Of a stretch of 64,000 nt of DNA, positions 8,710 to 17,730 are shown piece after piece; positions within the stretch are counted from its first letter, which is position 1; every line of letters begins with the position of its first letter. Source of the stretch: Polaromonas glacialis (GTDB lineage Bacteria; Pseudomonadota; Gammaproteobacteria; Burkholderiales; Burkholderiaceae_C); NCBI RefSeq assembly GCF_000709345.1, contig NZ_KL448323.1:2858346-2922345 (forward strand), read 5' to 3'. Below the pieces are notes generated by a model that did not search any database, was not told the origin of the DNA, and worked only from the letters and a program-made list of their open reading frames with translations. The position numbers and the translations under genes are program-made.

Positions 8710-8808
8710 TGGAACATGGAACAAGGGGTGCGCAACGGCATAAACCCTTGATCCGAAAGGATTTATTGTAATTTTTCAGGCGCCTGGAACAGTTGCAAAA
8801 GTGTTCCA
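8710..8808. promoter_or_regulatory. Candidate enhancer (UAS) array for the sigma-54 activator
   Basis: Two adjacent direct copies of TGGAACA occupy 8710-8716 and 8717-8723. A perfect 7-base inverted repeat, TGGAACA-N10-TGTTCCA, occupies 8785-8808. The inverted pair lies about 110 bases upstream of the -24 element at 8917, the usual distance for an enhancer bound by a sigma-54 activator. That this activator binds here is inferred from position. Confidence 0.6.
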
Positions 8809-8914
8809 TAACAGAACACTTTCCGGCGCTGTGTCTGCTTCGGCCACTTGCCCTGAAAGCCTTTCCAGAGCCGCTCCGCCGGGAAGCCCGGCCAGGCAGA
8901 TGCGCCTGAAAGCG

Positions 8915-8931
8915 CTGGCTTGCTTATTGCT
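8915..8931 (+). promoter_or_regulatory. Sigma-54 (-24/-12) promoter of the cytochrome operon
   Basis: The sequence CTGGCTTGCTTATTGCT has GG at 8917-8918 and GC at 8929-8930, the exact GG-N10-GC spacing. It matches YTGGC at -24 and TTGCT at -12. The expected start is about 8942, leaving a leader of about 27 bases before the ATG at 8969. Confidence 0.75.
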
Positions 8932-8968
8932 GATAGGGGCCATCACGCATCAACTGGAGCACATTTCA

Positions 8969-9457
8969 ATGAAAGCCTTTTCATCCTCAATTCTCAAGCA
9001 GTCCGGTCTCGCCCTGTGCATTTCGGCCGCGCTCTGGACCGGCGCGGCCTTGTCCCATGGCGATGTGATACCGCAGTCGGTGGACACCAAGACACTGCCC
9101 CAGCTCGGCGACAAATGGCGGGACGCCAACCCCTACAGCACGGGCCCGGCCAACAAGGAAGCGCTGCGCATAGGCACCTCGGCCTACAACCAGAACTGCG
9201 CGCGCTGCCATGGGCTGGAAGCCATCTCAGGCGGCATGTCGCCGGACCTGCGCAAGCTCGACAGCGAATGCACGGGCATGGCCGACGAGGCCAAGAAATC
9301 GGCCTGCTTCAAGGAAATGGACGACTTTTTCATTTCCACCGTGCGGCGCGGCCGGGCGCGCGACGGCCGCGTCTACATGCCGCCGTTTGAAGGTACGCTG
9401 ACGCAGGAAGCCATCTGGTCCATCCGCACCTACCTGGAAACGCGCCGCGAGCCTTAA
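8969..9457 (+). CDS. Cytochrome c-550, PedF-like
   Basis: This encodes a 162-residue periplasmic monohaem cytochrome, resembling the c-550 that accepts electrons from PQQ alcohol dehydrogenases. The ATG at 8969 follows CTGGAG and gives a signal peptide (residues 1 to about 27, ending GAALS, then HGDVIPQ). The haem site is CARCH near residue 73. The following GLEAISGGMSPDLR and the distal-Met segment RVYMPPFEGTL near residue 135 fit the PedF type. An alternative frame opening at 8801 has no signal sequence. The gene lies 51 bases before the binding-protein gene and behind a sigma-54 promoter. Confidence 0.92.
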   Translation: MKAFSSSILKQSGLALCISAALWTGAALSHGDVIPQSVDTKTLPQLGDKWRDANPYSTGPANKEALRIGTSAYNQNCARCHGLEAISGGMSPDLRKLDSECTGMADEAKKSACFKEMDDFFISTVRRGRARDGRVYMPPFEGTLTQEAIWSIRTYLETRREP

Positions 9458-9508
9458 GGCCCAGCGAATTTCGGCCATTTTTCAATCGATCCAAGGCAAG
9501 CCCACACC

Positions 9509-10423
9509 ATGACCACTTCAAATCCCGATGTTTGCCCGGACTCCGGCCGCGACACCCTGCCTGCGCGCGGCCTTGACCGCCGGCGCAGCCTGGCGCTGCT
9601 GCTTTCGCTGGGCATGGCGCCGCTGGCGCAGGCGCAGACCGAGCTGACCGACCTGGCGCGCATCCGCGACAGCGGCATCCTCAAGGTGGCGGTGTACAAG
9701 GACAACGCGCCGTTTTCGGACGGACCCGCCGCCGACATGCAGGGGCTGGACATTGCGCTGGCCGGCGCGCTGGCCCGGCAGATGAACCTCAAGCTGGCCC
9801 TGCTGCCCTTCGACGCGGGCGAACGCATGAACGACGACCTGCGCAACATGGTCTGGCGCGGCCATTACCTGGGCTACGGGCCGGCCGACATCATGCTGCA
9901 TGTGCCGGTGGACAAGTACCTGATGCAGGAAAACCGGCAGGCGCTGATCTTTGCGCCCTACATGCGACAGGTGCAGGTGCTGCTGCATGACACGCGCGCG
10001 CTGCCGCAGGTCACGGGACCGGATGACCTCAAGGGCCGCAAGCTGGCGGTCGAGCGCGGGACCGGACTGGCCAGCGTGCTGATGGGCCAGCAGGGCGGCA
10101 TGCTGCGCTCGCAGGTCAGCGTCTACCCTTCAGGCGTGGAGGCGGCCCGGGCCGTCATCAACGGGCAGGCGGCCGCCGCCTATGTGCTGCGCTCGCAGGC
10201 CGAGGCCGCGCTGGCGCAGGCCCAGCCCCGGCCGGCGCATCTGGCGCTGACCAGCATGCCGCTCCAAGGCGTTCCCGAAAACGGCTGGCCGCTCGGGCTG
10301 GCCATCAAGGCGGCGAACAAGGACCTGGGCCAGGCGATTGAAGTGGCCTTCAAGGAACTGCGCGGCAATGGCGAGCTGTTGGCGATGTTCCAGCAGCGCG
10401 GCATGACGCTGACGGCGCCCTGA
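9509..10423 (+). CDS. Quinoprotein-associated periplasmic substrate-binding-like protein
   Basis: This encodes a 304-residue periplasmic protein of the solute-binding-protein-3 fold, of the kind regularly encoded beside PQQ alcohol dehydrogenases (XoxJ/MoxJ/PedG-like). After a signal containing a twin Arg (RRRSLALLLSLGMAPLAQAQ, about residues 24-43), the binding-protein core shows ILKVAVYKDNAPFS and GLDIALAGALARQ. It also shows the segment WRGHYLGYGPADIMLHVPVD, which is typical of this subfamily. No ABC permease or ATPase is nearby, so transport is unlikely. Structural work on MoxJ/XoxJ relatives points to dehydrogenase maturation or activation. It probably forms an operon with the cytochrome 51 bases upstream. 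Confidence 0.85.
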   Translation: MTTSNPDVCPDSGRDTLPARGLDRRRSLALLLSLGMAPLAQAQTELTDLARIRDSGILKVAVYKDNAPFSDGPAADMQGLDIALAGALARQMNLKLALLPFDAGERMNDDLRNMVWRGHYLGYGPADIMLHVPVDKYLMQENRQALIFAPYMRQVQVLLHDTRALPQVTGPDDLKGRKLAVERGTGLASVLMGQQGGMLRSQVSVYPSGVEAARAVINGQAAAAYVLRSQAEAALAQAQPRPAHLALTSMPLQGVPENGWPLGLAIKAANKDLGQAIEVAFKELRGNGELLAMFQQRGMTLTAP

Positions 10424-10439
10424 AGGCCTGAACAGCAGG

Positions 10440-10470
10440 AGGCGGCGCCGCAGGCAGCAGCGCCGCCTTT
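10440..10470 (+). terminator. Terminator-like hairpin between convergent genes
   Basis: AGGCGGCGC (10440-10448) pairs with GCGCCGCCT (10460-10468) around an 11-base loop. A short T run follows. It lies just after the binding-protein stop and before the convergent DUF779 gene. Confidence 0.6.
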
Positions 10471-10477
10471 CATCAAT

Positions 10478-10867
10478 TCAGGACGCATCGCCCCCCGGTT
10501 GCGCGGCATCCTGCCTTTCGATTTCCTCAAGCTCCGCCTCGGTGAACACCCGCGAACGCGTGTGAAAAGCCTTGCCCTCGGGGCCTTCGAGCGAGAACGT
10601 CCCGCCATGCCCGTCGATCACGTCGATGATCAGCTGCGTGTGCTTCCAGTACGCGTACTGCGACTTGCCGATGTAGAAGCGCGCGCCGCCGATCTCGCCT
10701 AGGAAGACATCGCCCGCGCCCATCGTGATCTCGCCCGGCAGGTAGCAATTGGCCGCGCTGTTGTCGCAGCAGCCGCCGGACTGGTGGAACATGACGGTTC
10801 CGTGTTTCGCCTTGAGCTGCTCGACCAGTTCGAGCGCCGCCTCTGTAGCAATGACTTTTTCAACCAT
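10478..10867 (-). CDS. DUF779 family protein
   Basis: This encodes a 129-residue DUF779 protein, a family usually found beside acetaldehyde dehydrogenases (AcoX/AdhX context) and of unknown biochemical role. Conserved features are the Cys pair in HQSGGCCDNS near residue 29, PGEITMGAGDVFLG near 43 and the QYAYWKHTQLIIDV core near 67. The ATG at 10867 is preceded by CTGGAG at good spacing. An upstream in-frame start at 10903 would add an unlikely stretch. It lies 107 bases downstream of the aldehyde dehydrogenase gene on the same strand, with a terminator-like hairpin in the gap, so it may be made at a lower level. Confidence 0.88.
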   Translation of the reverse strand: MVEKVIATEAALELVEQLKAKHGTVMFHQSGGCCDNSAANCYLPGEITMGAGDVFLGEIGGARFYIGKSQYAYWKHTQLIIDVIDGHGGTFSLEGPEGKAFHTRSRVFTEAELEEIERQDAAQPGGDAS

Positions 10868-10901
10868 GTCGGTCTCCAGATAAAAAAACGCCATGAAACG
10901 C

Positions 10902-10924
10902 AAAAAGGGACGGTTGCCCGTCCC
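10902..10924 (-). terminator. Terminator or attenuator between aldehyde dehydrogenase and DUF779 genes
   Basis: On the minus strand GGGACGG pairs with CCGTCCC around a 4-base loop (10907-10924), followed by five T residues (10906-10902). It lies only 35 bases before the DUF779 start, which leaves little room for a separate promoter. Partial read-through is therefore the likely arrangement. Confidence 0.6.
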
Positions 10925-10974
10925 CGTGGATGCTGCGCGGCTCCAGGCCGGCCGGTCAGCAAAAGTTCAAAAGA

Positions 10975-12495
<1,521 letters not shown>

Positions 12496-12550
12496 CTGTC
12501 TCCTCTGTGGTCAATGGCGGGGTGGTTTCCCTTGCGGGTACTCCATCGTT

Positions 12551-12567
12551 ATCAAGGAACGTGCCAG
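12551..12567 (-). promoter_or_regulatory. Weak candidate sigma-54 promoter of the aldehyde dehydrogenase gene
   Basis: On the minus strand this reads CTGGCACGTTCCTTGAT. The -24 half (CTGGCACG) is a perfect consensus match. The -12 half has TTGA where TTGC is expected, so the key GC is GA. A start near 12540 would leave a leader of about 45 bases. Confidence 0.45.
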
Positions 12568-12701
12568 CAGGAGGAAGGCGAAAAAAGGCGTGATTTCCAG
12601 TCATTTTTCAAACATTTCCGGGGCGTGAGCGCGGGATTCGCCAGCCCTGGGGCGAAATCACCCCGCTCTTCGTTCACGGCGCGCCAGGCGCAGGTCCTTT
12701 A

Positions 12702-12770
12702 TTACTGCTGAATTCATAGCTGCTTGCGCATACTGGACATGCGCTAGAAGCCTTTTTGATGCTGAAAATT
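12702..12770 (+). repeat. Dispersed Comamonadaceae hairpin repeat, copy C
   Basis: This is a well-preserved copy in the plus orientation. It has TTCATAGCTGCTTGCGCATA, CTGGACATGCGCTAGAAGC and the tail CTTTTTGATGC. The two arms around GCGCA/TGCGC can form a hairpin. Confidence 0.85.
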
Positions 12771-12992
12771 GCTTCGCTGCTTAAAACCTATGCGCCCTGG
12801 AGTCGCAAGCGCCGGCTGCATGCGAAATGCAACGCTCCGCCCTGAGACACCTGTGACAAAAAAGAGCATTCGCCCACCGCCGCCCGGCCAGCCGGGCCGG
12901 GAACGGCGCGCCAAGCTCGACGGGCATGGCTTTTGCTGAAACCGGTGTTCCCACAATTTGCTGGGGACTTCAAAATTACCGGAGACATCGTG

Positions 12993-14078
12993 ATGAAAAA
13001 AAACCTGCTCGCCCTTGCCGTTCTGGCGCTGGTATCAAGCGCGGCCATGGCCCAAAGCAGCGTGGTGCTGTATGGCAACGTGGACCTGGGCGTGCTGACG
13101 CAGAACCACAGTCCGGCCGGCGGCTCCTCGACCAGCATCGCGAATGGCGGCATCTCGCCCAGCATCTGGGGCTTTCGCGGCTCCGAAGACCTGGGCGGCG
13201 GACTGAAAGCCAATTTCAACCTGGAAGGACACTTTGCGGCGGACACCGGCGCGGCGGGCGGAAATGGAACCACAGGCGCTGCGGCCCTGTTTCGCCGCCA
13301 GTCCAATGTGGGTTTGTCATCTGCCGACTTTGGCACGCTCACTCTGGGCAACCAATACAGCCCTGCAATCTTGGCATTCGCTGCGACAGACCCGCGCGGC
13401 CTGCGTGAAAACTTTTCCGGCCTTTATTCATGGGCCTACAACTCAGGCGTCGTCGCCCCGGGCTTGAGCGCCACAGTCCTCCCGAACCAGAACAACGACG
13501 TTGGCGTGTTCCTGCAAAACGCCATTACCTACAGCAACAAGTTTGGCCCGGTCGGCATTGCGGGCGGCTACAGTGTTTCCGAAGGCAAAGGCGCTGTGTA
13601 TTCCCTGGGCGTCACTTACGCTGGCCCGCTTTCCTTGTCGGCAGCCTACCAGTCCAACAACAAGCCCAATACGTCTGACCGGCTGAGCAGTATTTACACC
13701 GTGGGTGCCGGCTACACGCTGGGCGACTTCACCGGCAAGCTGAACTATCTGCGTGGCGTCAATAAAAATGCCGCCACGCTGGCCGATGCCAGCAAGGTGA
13801 ATGTGGTCGGTACAGGCGTGGACTGGAAGACAGCGGCCAGCAACACCGTGATGGCCGCCCTCTATTTCGGCAAGAACAAGACCAACAGTCAGGACAAGAC
13901 CACGACGCTGATCCTGAGCGATGAATACGCCCTGTCCAAGCGCACGACGCTGTACGGCACCTTCACCTATGCCGATGCCAAGGCAGGCGCCACGCTGCTG
14001 ACGACCGTCGTGGCCGGCGGCACGGCGGCCAATGTCGGCACCAGCCTGTTCAACGTGGGCGTCAGGCACTCCTTCTGA
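12993..14078 (+). CDS. Gram-negative porin (Burkholderiales type)
   Basis: This encodes a 361-residue outer-membrane porin of the trimeric general diffusion class common in Burkholderiales. ATG 12993 gives a classical signal peptide (MKKNLLALAVLALVSSAAMA) and mature start QSSVVLYGNVDLGV, the typical first strand. Family marks include the segment WGFRGSEDLGGGLKANFNLE near residue 60 and the terminal Phe of the last strand (NVGVRHSF), which is needed for BAM-dependent assembly. Family length is 330-380. It may help entry of substrates for the adjacent oxidation system, but that is not shown by the sequence. Confidence 0.94.
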   Translation: MKKNLLALAVLALVSSAAMAQSSVVLYGNVDLGVLTQNHSPAGGSSTSIANGGISPSIWGFRGSEDLGGGLKANFNLEGHFAADTGAAGGNGTTGAAALFRRQSNVGLSSADFGTLTLGNQYSPAILAFAATDPRGLRENFSGLYSWAYNSGVVAPGLSATVLPNQNNDVGVFLQNAITYSNKFGPVGIAGGYSVSEGKGAVYSLGVTYAGPLSLSAAYQSNNKPNTSDRLSSIYTVGAGYTLGDFTGKLNYLRGVNKNAATLADASKVNVVGTGVDWKTAASNTVMAALYFGKNKTNSQDKTTTLILSDEYALSKRTTLYGTFTYADAKAGATLLTTVVAGGTAANVGTSLFNVGVRHSF

Positions 14079-14098
14079 GCGGCCTGCAGGCCTTTCAG

Positions 14099-14122
14099 CC
14101 CCGGCATTGCTGCATGCCGGGG
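14099..14122. terminator. Hairpin between convergent porin and apbE genes
   Basis: CCCCGGCAT (14099-14107) pairs perfectly with ATGCCGGGG (14114-14122) around a six-base loop. There is no T run on either side. It could still end transcription from both directions between the convergent genes. Confidence 0.5.
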
Positions 14123-14135
14123 ACTGGCGAAGCGC

Positions 14136-15146
14136 TCAGGCTGCGTGAAGCTGCAGGCCCGCCGTAGCCTGCCACTTGCCCTGCTTGTCCACCACGAGCA
14201 CATCGACATTCCATTCCCGCGCCAGCCGAAGCGCGCCCTCGCGCCCGGCGACGAACATGACCTTGGTGAGCGTATCGGCCAGCGCGCAACTGGGCGCCGC
14301 CACGGCGACACACGACAGCTCGGCAGGCGAATAACCGGTGCGCGGATCGAAGATGTGGTGGTGCCGCCGGTCAGGGCTGAAACTGCATTCGTTGTCGGCC
14401 GACACCGCGATGCTGCGGCCGTCCAGCGCCAGCCGGGCGATGAGCGCCTGCGCATCGCGCGGGTCCTGCAGTCCCAGCAGCCAGGGGCCGTCGTGGCCGG
14501 GCTGTCCCAGCGCAGTCCACTCGCCGGCATTGACCAGCGCATGCTCAATGCCGAACGCCTGCAGCCGCGTGCGCACCAGGTCGGCGGCAAAGCCCTGGGC
14601 GATGCCGTTCAGCGTCACGCCCATGCCCGGCCGCCCCAGGCGAATCGCGTCGCTTGATACCGACAGATGCTGCCAGCCCACGGCGGCCCGCGCGGCTGTG
14701 ACCGCCTCTGGCGACGGCAGCGCTTTGCGTCCTGCCGCCTGTTCAAACGCGGCCCACAGCGGCTGGACGGTGACATCAAACGCGCCCTGGCTGCGCGCCG
14801 ACACGCTTTGCGCCAGCTGCAGCACCTTGACCAGATCGGGATGGGGCCGCAAGAGCGCGCCCTCGCGGTTGAGCCGGCTGAGCGCGCTGTCGCTCTTGAA
14901 CAGGCTCATCTGCGCTTCCACATGGCGGATGGTTTCAACCGCCGCGTCCAGCGACCGCTCGGCCTGATGGCTGTCGGCGTGCGCCACGCGCAAGGTCAGC
15001 ACCGTGCCAAAGCCAAGCATCGTGCGGTCCCGCCACTGGAGCGGATCTGAACCACGAACGGCACCGGCAGGCCCAATCCAGCCGGATGCAGCAAGGCCTG
15101 CCACGCCCATGCCCAGACCGGAGCGCAGGAAATTGCGTCTTTTCAT
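14136..15146 (-). CDS. apbE: FAD:protein FMN transferase
   Basis: ApbE covalently attaches FMN from FAD to a Thr in periplasmic or membrane flavoproteins such as NqrC, RnfG and NosR. The 336-residue product has a twin-arginine-like signal (MKRRNFLRSGLGMGVAGLAA). It has GVTLNGIAQGFAAD near residue 187, which matches the family's NGIAqGyavD site. The C-terminal HHHIFDPRTGYSP and DTLTKVMFV segments carry the Mg/FAD residues. Its start codon overlaps the stop of the NosR-like gene by four bases (ATGA), so the two are translationally coupled and the NosR-like protein is the obvious substrate. Confidence 0.94.
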   Translation of the reverse strand: MKRRNFLRSGLGMGVAGLAASGWIGPAGAVRGSDPLQWRDRTMLGFGTVLTLRVAHADSHQAERSLDAAVETIRHVEAQMSLFKSDSALSRLNREGALLRPHPDLVKVLQLAQSVSARSQGAFDVTVQPLWAAFEQAAGRKALPSPEAVTAARAAVGWQHLSVSSDAIRLGRPGMGVTLNGIAQGFAADLVRTRLQAFGIEHALVNAGEWTALGQPGHDGPWLLGLQDPRDAQALIARLALDGRSIAVSADNECSFSPDRRHHHIFDPRTGYSPAELSCVAVAAPSCALADTLTKVMFVAGREGALRLAREWNVDVLVVDKQGKWQATAGLQLHAA

Positions 15147-17314
15147 GGCGCACCCCTGACGAGTTTTGCAGCCGGGTTGCCGGCAACCGCGATGGGTATG
15201 CGCACCTGGCCGGACACATGGCGGTTTTTCAGGATCAGCGGCACGCACAGTTCCTCGTTCGTGTAGATGGCCACGCAGTCGAGGCACTGGAAGCATTCGT
15301 CGTAGTCGATCTTTCCCGGCTTGTCGATGGCCTGGTAGGCGCAGTCGCTGCGGCAGCGCTGGCAGGGCTGGCCGCATTCGGCGCGCCGGGCGATCCAGTC
15401 GAAGCGGCGCAGCCGGCCCAGCACCACCATGCCGGCGCCCAGCGGGCACAGGTAGCGGCAATAGCCCTTGTAGAAAAAAGCGCTCAGCACCACCAGCCCG
15501 CCGGCCCAGGCCACAAAAGGCCAGAAGCGGTTGAAGCCCAGCGTGATGCTGGTCTTGAACGGCTCCACCTCGACCAGGCGGTCGGTCCAGCCCACCGAAA
15601 AGCAGGCCACCAGCACGATGACGCCAAGCACGATGTACTTGAGTTTCTTGAGCCGGGAATCGACCCGGTCGGGGATGCGGACCTGGCGCACGCCAAGCGC
15701 ATTGGCCGCCTTGCTGACCAGTTCCTGCAGCGCGCCGAAGGGGCAGAGCCAGCCGCAAAACGTGCCCCGCCCCCAGACTACGGCGCTGAGAATGACTGCG
15801 CCCCAGAGCACCACGGTCATCGGGTCGTACATGAAGAAACCCAGGCTGCGGCCGGCAATCAGCGCCTGGACCAGCGCCGTGATGTTGACCACCGACAGCT
15901 GGCCCTGCGCGTACCAGCCAATGAAGCCCAGCGTGAACAGCAGGTAGCCGGTGCGGAAAATGGCCAGCCGGCGCTTGCTGCGCGACACCCAGGCGGGCCT
16001 GGCCAGCGCCCAGGCCAGCACCGCCAGGCCGGCCAGCAGCACCGCCAGTTCGGCGCTGCGCGCGCGCCAGATCGAATGCCAGCCCTTGTCGTCGGCGCTG
16101 GCCGATTCAAAGTATTTCGCGGGCAGCGCCGTGCCGAAGGCGAAATCCTTGTTGACCCGCTCCGGGTAGATCATGCCTTTGCTGCGCGTCACGCGCAGCT
16201 TGAAGTCCAGCGCCTGCGCCGGGTCCAGCCCGGCCGGGGCATTCACCCGGAAGACGCGCCACTCTGCGCCCTGCAGCGCGGCGGGCAATATCAATCTGGC
16301 GTCCAGGTCCAGGTCGCGCAGTTCCAAAGGCAAGCCTTCCTGTTGCAGCGTCACCCGGTCGGGCACCGAGCCGCTGACGAAATCGTCGCCCAGGAAGGAA
16401 TAGCGGCCCTTGCCGACCAGCAGCAGCGCATGGTCGCCCGGGTCCAGCCGGCCCTGCAGCACCTTCCAGCCCTCGGGCGTGAGCAGGTTGCGGCCCGTGG
16501 CTGGCACGCTCAAGTAGGCGGCATGCAGGGCGACGAACGCGCCTTCCGGCGCCTGGCCGGCCTCGCGGTCCTGCCCCGCGCCCACCGTCCCGGCAAAGGC
16601 CTGCTCGATGTCGCGGTTGCTGACCGTCTTGCTTGAGACCAGGCCGGCCCCGACCAGCGCATTCCAGTCCATGGGCGCATACACCTCGGGCCGGATGCGG
16701 GCCACCAGCTCCGGGTCGCGGCCCTTGGCATAGCCCATTTTGGCCCGCGCGACCTTCAGCGATGCGGCCAGCAGGCTCTGGTTCAGGATGCGCACCGACG
16801 CCGTGGCCTTGGCCACGCCGTCGAGGTAGACATTGGCGCTGCCGGCTTTTGCCTGGCTGTTGCCGCCTGCGCCGATCTTGATGCTCTGCATCAGCGAGAC
16901 GCCCTTGTACTGTTCGACGAAGCGGCGCATCGGCTCTTCGCCCAGCCCGTCCAGGAACACCGGCTCGTGGTGCGACAGCACGCGCACGTTCGTGAAAATG
17001 CCCTTGGCATCGAGCGTCACCAGCAAGTTGAACGGCGTGCCGGAAAAGCCGGGAATCGGCGCCATGTCGACCGACTCGAACACATAGGCAACGATGGGCG
17101 TGGCGGTTCCGTCCTGCTTGAGGATCGGCCAGACCGGCAGTTCTCGGTCTTTTTCGCCAACGATCAGCGGCGGCGGGAAAGCCTTGAGCATGGCGTCGCG
17201 CGTCATGGTTCCCGCCTGCGCGGGCAGCCAGGCGCACAGCGCGAAAAAAAGCAGGCCGAAGGTCAACGTGGCAAATGCACGAAGCTGGGCTGGCCGGAAA
17301 AGGAATGGCGCCAT
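15143..17314 (-). CDS. NosR/NirI-like flavo-iron-sulfur membrane protein
   Basis: This encodes a 723-residue protein with the NosR architecture. It has a signal segment (about residues 10-30) and a periplasmic FMN-binding domain in which DGVAKAT (about residue 157) matches the D-G-x-(S/A)-x-A-T flavinylation site. A long periplasmic stretch follows, then several membrane segments from about 390. Two CxxxCP polyferredoxin motifs (CGWLCP and CRYLCP) and C-terminal Cys clusters (CGQPCQRCRSDC and CFQCLDC) bind 4Fe-4S centres. NosR normally feeds electrons to nitrous oxide reductase, but no nos gene is visible here. Coupled to apbE and next to quinoprotein genes, it may carry electrons between the quinone pool and a periplasmic system; that is inference. 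The start at 17314 removes a long unrelated upstream extension. Confidence 0.9.
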   Translation of the reverse strand: MAPFLFRPAQLRAFATLTFGLLFFALCAWLPAQAGTMTRDAMLKAFPPPLIVGEKDRELPVWPILKQDGTATPIVAYVFESVDMAPIPGFSGTPFNLLVTLDAKGIFTNVRVLSHHEPVFLDGLGEEPMRRFVEQYKGVSLMQSIKIGAGGNSQAKAGSANVYLDGVAKATASVRILNQSLLAASLKVARAKMGYAKGRDPELVARIRPEVYAPMDWNALVGAGLVSSKTVSNRDIEQAFAGTVGAGQDREAGQAPEGAFVALHAAYLSVPATGRNLLTPEGWKVLQGRLDPGDHALLLVGKGRYSFLGDDFVSGSVPDRVTLQQEGLPLELRDLDLDARLILPAALQGAEWRVFRVNAPAGLDPAQALDFKLRVTRSKGMIYPERVNKDFAFGTALPAKYFESASADDKGWHSIWRARSAELAVLLAGLAVLAWALARPAWVSRSKRRLAIFRTGYLLFTLGFIGWYAQGQLSVVNITALVQALIAGRSLGFFMYDPMTVVLWGAVILSAVVWGRGTFCGWLCPFGALQELVSKAANALGVRQVRIPDRVDSRLKKLKYIVLGVIVLVACFSVGWTDRLVEVEPFKTSITLGFNRFWPFVAWAGGLVVLSAFFYKGYCRYLCPLGAGMVVLGRLRRFDWIARRAECGQPCQRCRSDCAYQAIDKPGKIDYDECFQCLDCVAIYTNEELCVPLILKNRHVSGQVRIPIAVAGNPAAKLVRGAP

Positions 17315-17730
17315 CAGGCCTTCCCCGCACGGCGCCGGCGGCGGATTGCACAAGTTGCGCGGATTGACAGAATTTTGATGTCTCCTTGGTTTCCCATGGC
17401 GCCGCCAGCGCTTTTGGCCGGCGCTGGCCTTCCGGGCGGCGATGGGTTGGAGCACTTGAAGGCAAAACGCATGCCACCGTGCAAGCGGCCGGTGTTTTGC
17501 GGGTTGCCGTGGGAACGCCTGCGGGCGCTGCGGGCTGCAAGCCGGGCCGATGCGCAGATAGTGAACACCGGCAGGAAGCCGGTTGCCCTGACTGTTCCAA
17601 TTCGGCACGCTCGGGGAGCGGGCAGGCGCAAACCGGATTCGCTATAAATTAAATAGCTATCTTCGCCCGTCCAGCATGCGCAAAAGGCCAAAAACAGGCA
17701 TAAACCAGCGTTGCACGGGCCGGCAAGGCG
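17315..17730. other. Intergenic region upstream of the NosR-like gene
   Basis: This 416-base region has no gene with a believable product. Frames that cross it have Arg/Ala-rich compositions typical of non-coding high-GC DNA. A diverged hairpin repeat lies at about 17643-17704. I see no sigma-54-type promoter for the NosR-like gene here. Confidence 0.5.
17643..17704 (+). repeat. Dispersed Comamonadaceae hairpin repeat, copy D (diverged)
   Basis: This is a degenerate plus-orientation copy: CTATAAATTAAATAGCTATC, then CGTCCAGCATGCGCAAAAGG and CCAAAAACAGGCAT. The flanking AT-rich arm is well kept but the central hairpin has lost its pairing. Confidence 0.6.

Larger units (their letters stand above)
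8587..8968. other. Divergent regulatory region between activator and cytochrome genes
   Basis: This 382-base stretch holds no gene that I can support. It contains two direct TGGAACA heptamers (8710-8723), an inverted TGGAACA/TGTTCCA pair (8785-8808) and a -24/-12 promoter (8915-8931), described separately. A frame open from 8801 into the cytochrome gene lacks a credible start or signal before 8969. Confidence 0.7.
12496..12992. other. Divergent intergenic region between aldehyde dehydrogenase and porin genes
   Basis: This 497-base stretch has no supportable gene. It holds a candidate -24/-12 promoter for the aldehyde dehydrogenase (12551-12567), one dispersed hairpin repeat (about 12702-12770) and the leader of the porin gene with a CCGGAGA ribosome site at about 12979. 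Confidence 0.6.

Noticed and set aside
8801..8968. Upstream extension of the cytochrome gene
   Set aside because: It runs through the sigma-54 promoter and lacks a signal. ATG 8969 has a ribosome site and a signal peptide.
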